This document shows positions 6,360-8,029 of a DNA stretch of 8,029 nucleotides, one piece after another; position 1 is the first letter of the stretch; every line of letters starts with the position of its first letter. This DNA comes from CAYXDR01 sp046498185 (lineage in GTDB: Bacteria; Desulfobacterota; DSM-4660; Desulfatiglandales; Desulfatiglandaceae), in contig JAWOBE010000192.1 in NCBI GenBank assembly GCA_046498185.1, forward strand, positions 1-8,029, written 5' to 3'. The notes under the pieces are model-generated. The model ran no database searches. It was given only the letters and a program-made list of their open reading frames with translations, and had not been told where the DNA came from. The translations under genes and the position numbers were made by a program.

Positions 6360-6848
6360 TTAGAGCGAAGTCGATGCTACTTCGAAATATAATTGACTAC
6401 CTTTAGCCTTAATCAGCCAATTTTCGACAATTCTCTCGTTGTGAGGAAATAAATCCTCTTTTCGGTTCACCATGAACTCCATCACTTCCCGAGTAGCCGA
6501 ATCCAGCATTTCCTCTGTTTCAGCAAAGGTTTCCGCGATCACTGCATCCCGTTTTTCTGCCTCGATAAAGGATGCATTCCAGCAAATAATGGCAAAACCT
6601 ATAGCCTTTTTCTGTTCTTCCACTGTTTCTGCCGAATCCAGAAGCGGCCGAGCATAGTCCACAATCACTTCTGACATTTTCTCTTTGTCAGGAGGATTTG
6701 GATTGATTCTATCTGCCAAATGCGGTTTATCCCTCAAGATTTTGTCCTTAAGAGAGCTCGGCTCTAAACTACGGGCCTGGTGCCTCATCTTCTTCATGTA
6801 CTTTGTTGTCTTTTGTTTGATCATTTTGTTTTTCTTATTTTTTCCCAT
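6360..6848 (-). CDS. Uncharacterised lysine-rich helical protein, 162 residues
   Basis: Start at the ATG at 6848, chosen because GGAGGAGA stands about nine bases upstream. The frame stays open to a GTG at 6992, but that start has no ribosome site. Residues 1-25 are very basic (GKNKKNKMIKQKTTKYMKKM), suggesting nucleic-acid or ribosome contact, though this is only a charge argument. Residues about 55-130 are predicted helical with alternating acidic and hydrophobic positions: ARPLLDSAETVEEQKKAI, then FAIICWNASF. The C terminus has FPHNERIVENW and ends in a short YFEVAST strand. I do not recognise a named domain, though the pattern resembles small bacterial proteins of unknown function. No signal peptide or membrane segment. 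It lies between the ATPase gene (221 bases upstream) and iclR on the same strand, with no clear functional link. The tandem stop TAA-TAG ends it. Confidence 0.75.
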   Translation of the reverse strand: MGKNKKNKMIKQKTTKYMKKMRHQARSLEPSSLKDKILRDKPHLADRINPNPPDKEKMSEVIVDYARPLLDSAETVEEQKKAIGFAIICWNASFIEAEKRDAVIAETFAETEEMLDSATREVMEFMVNRKEDLFPHNERIVENWLIKAKGSQLYFEVASTSL

Positions 6849-6898
6849 AGGGCGTTCTCTCCTCCGAAACCGCAACCCCAAATCCATCCTGACGAATT

Positions 6899-6919
6899 GG
6901 GGCAGAAACATTTTGCCCC
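6899..6919 (-). other. Small stem-loop in the leader of the 162-residue protein gene
   Basis: GGGGCA (6899-6904) and TGCCCC (6914-6919) form a perfect 6-base stem with a 9-base loop, about 50 bases upstream of the ATG at 6848. No U tract follows. It may be a leader structure, or chance. Confidence 0.3.
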
Positions 6920-7069
6920 GACGGCCACAAAAAGAGCATTTCGAGGCCAGCGAGGTCATTCGCTTAGGTTTAGCCTGCTCTAGGCTGGACACTTTCAGTG
7001 GGCATCACAGTCAGGACGAAAAAGTTTACAAAAAATGCTTGAGAATTGAAAGGTGAAGCGGGATTTTAG

Positions 7070-8029
7070 TCATAGCTCGCCTGTGGCCAACAGCGCGGCG
7101 AAATGGGTGAAAGGCAGGATATCGATGCCGTCCCTTGTCCTCATTGCGGGGCCTTGAGGGTAGACGACGATCCGGCGCTTCAATCCTTTGATGGACTCGG
7201 TGGTACGCAGGCCTTTGCACCAGGCGTCTATGAAAGTGTTGCCGGATTTCACTTCCACTGCGATCAGCTCTTCGCCTCGAACCAGGATAAAATCGACTTC
7301 CATCCCGGATCGGCCGGCAGCCCCCCAATAATACATATCGTCAAAAAGGCGACGATAGTCTCTATATGAGCGTAACAATTGGGCCACCATTCCTTCGAAT
7401 AAAGCACCTTTCTCTTCGACGACCAAAGCACCTGTGCTACGCTTCATGGCCCTTACAATGCCGGGATCGCACCAATACCATTTGGGCAGTTTCCGTTCTC
7501 TCACACGCAATTTGGCTTCGTAGGCAGGCAGGCGGAAGCACAAGAGGGTTTCCTCAAGGATATCGAGATATCCAGCCACGGTTGTTCTTGCCACTCCTGC
7601 TTCCCTGGCGATATTGCTCACGTTGATACTCTGTCCATGAAAGAGGGCGGCAACAGGAAGGAATCGGGCAAAACCCGGCAGGTTCCGAACCAGTGCCTCA
7701 GCCTGGATTTCTTCTTTCAAGTAAAGCCGGGCATAAGCAGCGAGAGTTTCCTGCTTTTCGGTAGAGTCATGCACGATGGGCAGACAGCCGTAGCGCATCG
7801 CTTCTTCCAGATTGAATAGTTCACCGAGTTCCTCAGGAACAAAAGGATGCATGGCCCGGTTCAGAGCGCGCCCCGCAAGCAGATTGACGCCTGCCCGCTT
7901 GAGCTTGCGGGCGCTCGACCCGCAAAGAACAAAATTCAAGCGCCTTTCTTCAATAAAACGGTGCACTTCATTCAGTAAATCCGGCAGTCGTTGCACCTCA
8001 TCTACGACTACCCAGCCGCCTGTTGAAAC
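7070..8029 (-). CDS. AAA-family ATPase with C-terminal DUF4143 domain (N terminus beyond right edge)
   Basis: The frame is open from the window edge to a TGA, giving 319 residues of a protein whose family usually has about 380-420. The Walker A part is outside. Visible residue 6 onward reads WVVVDEVQRLPDLL, the Walker B segment with Asp10-Glu11. FVLCGSSARKL (33-43) is the sensor segment typical of these ATPases. A helix-turn-helix-like stretch (NVSNIAREAGVARTTVAGYL, about 136-155) follows. The tail is DUF4143: KGALFEGMVAQLL with Glu212, then MEVDFIL with Asp246 and AVEVKSG with Glu259-Val-Lys261. This matches the PD-(D/E)XK nuclease pattern, so the catalytic residues appear intact. Such proteins are very common and often stand alone in bacteria and archaea; their biological role is not established. 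Codons and motifs look healthy, with no frameshift. The end is 221 bases from the next gene. Confidence 0.9.
   Translation of the reverse strand, partial: VSTGGWVVVDEVQRLPDLLNEVHRFIEERRLNFVLCGSSARKLKRAGVNLLAGRALNRAMHPFVPEELGELFNLEEAMRYGCLPIVHDSTEKQETLAAYARLYLKEEIQAEALVRNLPGFARFLPVAALFHGQSINVSNIAREAGVARTTVAGYLDILEETLLCFRLPAYEAKLRVRERKLPKWYWCDPGIVRAMKRSTGALVVEEKGALFEGMVAQLLRSYRDYRRLFDDMYYWGAAGRSGMEVDFILVRGEELIAVEVKSGNTFIDAWCKGLRTTESIKGLKRRIVVYPQGPAMRTRDGIDILPFTHFAALLATGEL

Noticed and set aside
1..8029. tRNA, rRNA, CRISPR array, insertion sequence or phage genes
   Set aside because: I saw no cloverleaf, regularly spaced repeats, transposase motifs or terminal inverted repeats anywhere in the window.

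Overview
The window reads as bacterial chromosome of roughly even base composition. Every gene I can support lies on the minus strand, so transcription runs from right to left. The gene content (tripartite tricarboxylate transporter, IclR regulator, arylsulfotransferase-type beta-propeller, AAA/DUF4143 ATPase) would fit an anaerobic proteobacterium such as a member of the Desulfobacterota. That placement is an impression from gene content, not a measurement.

Right part (6360-8029). The C-terminal 319 residues of an AAA-family ATPase with a DUF4143 nuclease-like tail run in from beyond the right edge. Downstream lies a gene for a 162-residue, lysine-rich, helical protein of unknown function. 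Neither has an obvious link to the rest.

Middle (2213-6203). A probable sigma70-type promoter with a pair of direct repeats precedes an IclR-family regulator. Next come tctC (periplasmic solute-binding protein), tctB (small membrane subunit) and tctA (large membrane subunit), a complete tripartite tricarboxylate transporter (TTT). Stem-loops sit at the iclR/tctC, tctC/tctB and tctA/downstream junctions. These would allow different levels of product along one transcript, for instance much binding protein and little membrane subunit.

Left part (1-2212). After an AT-rich spacer comes a 465-residue protein of the arylsulfotransferase (ASST) type with six tryptophan-bearing blade repeats and no signal peptide. 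After a 104-base gap holding a strong stem-loop comes the start of a PLP-dependent alanine/ornithine racemase-like protein. It begins at a TTG codon and runs off the left edge.

Working model (inference): the IclR protein senses a small organic ligand and controls uptake of that ligand, or a relative, through TctABC. The ASST-like and racemase-like proteins would then act on it in the cytoplasm. A sulfated or amino-acid-like aromatic compound would fit both enzymes, but nothing in the sequence names the substrate. The combination of a TTT, a cytoplasmic ASST-like propeller and a PLP racemase is the most interesting feature here.
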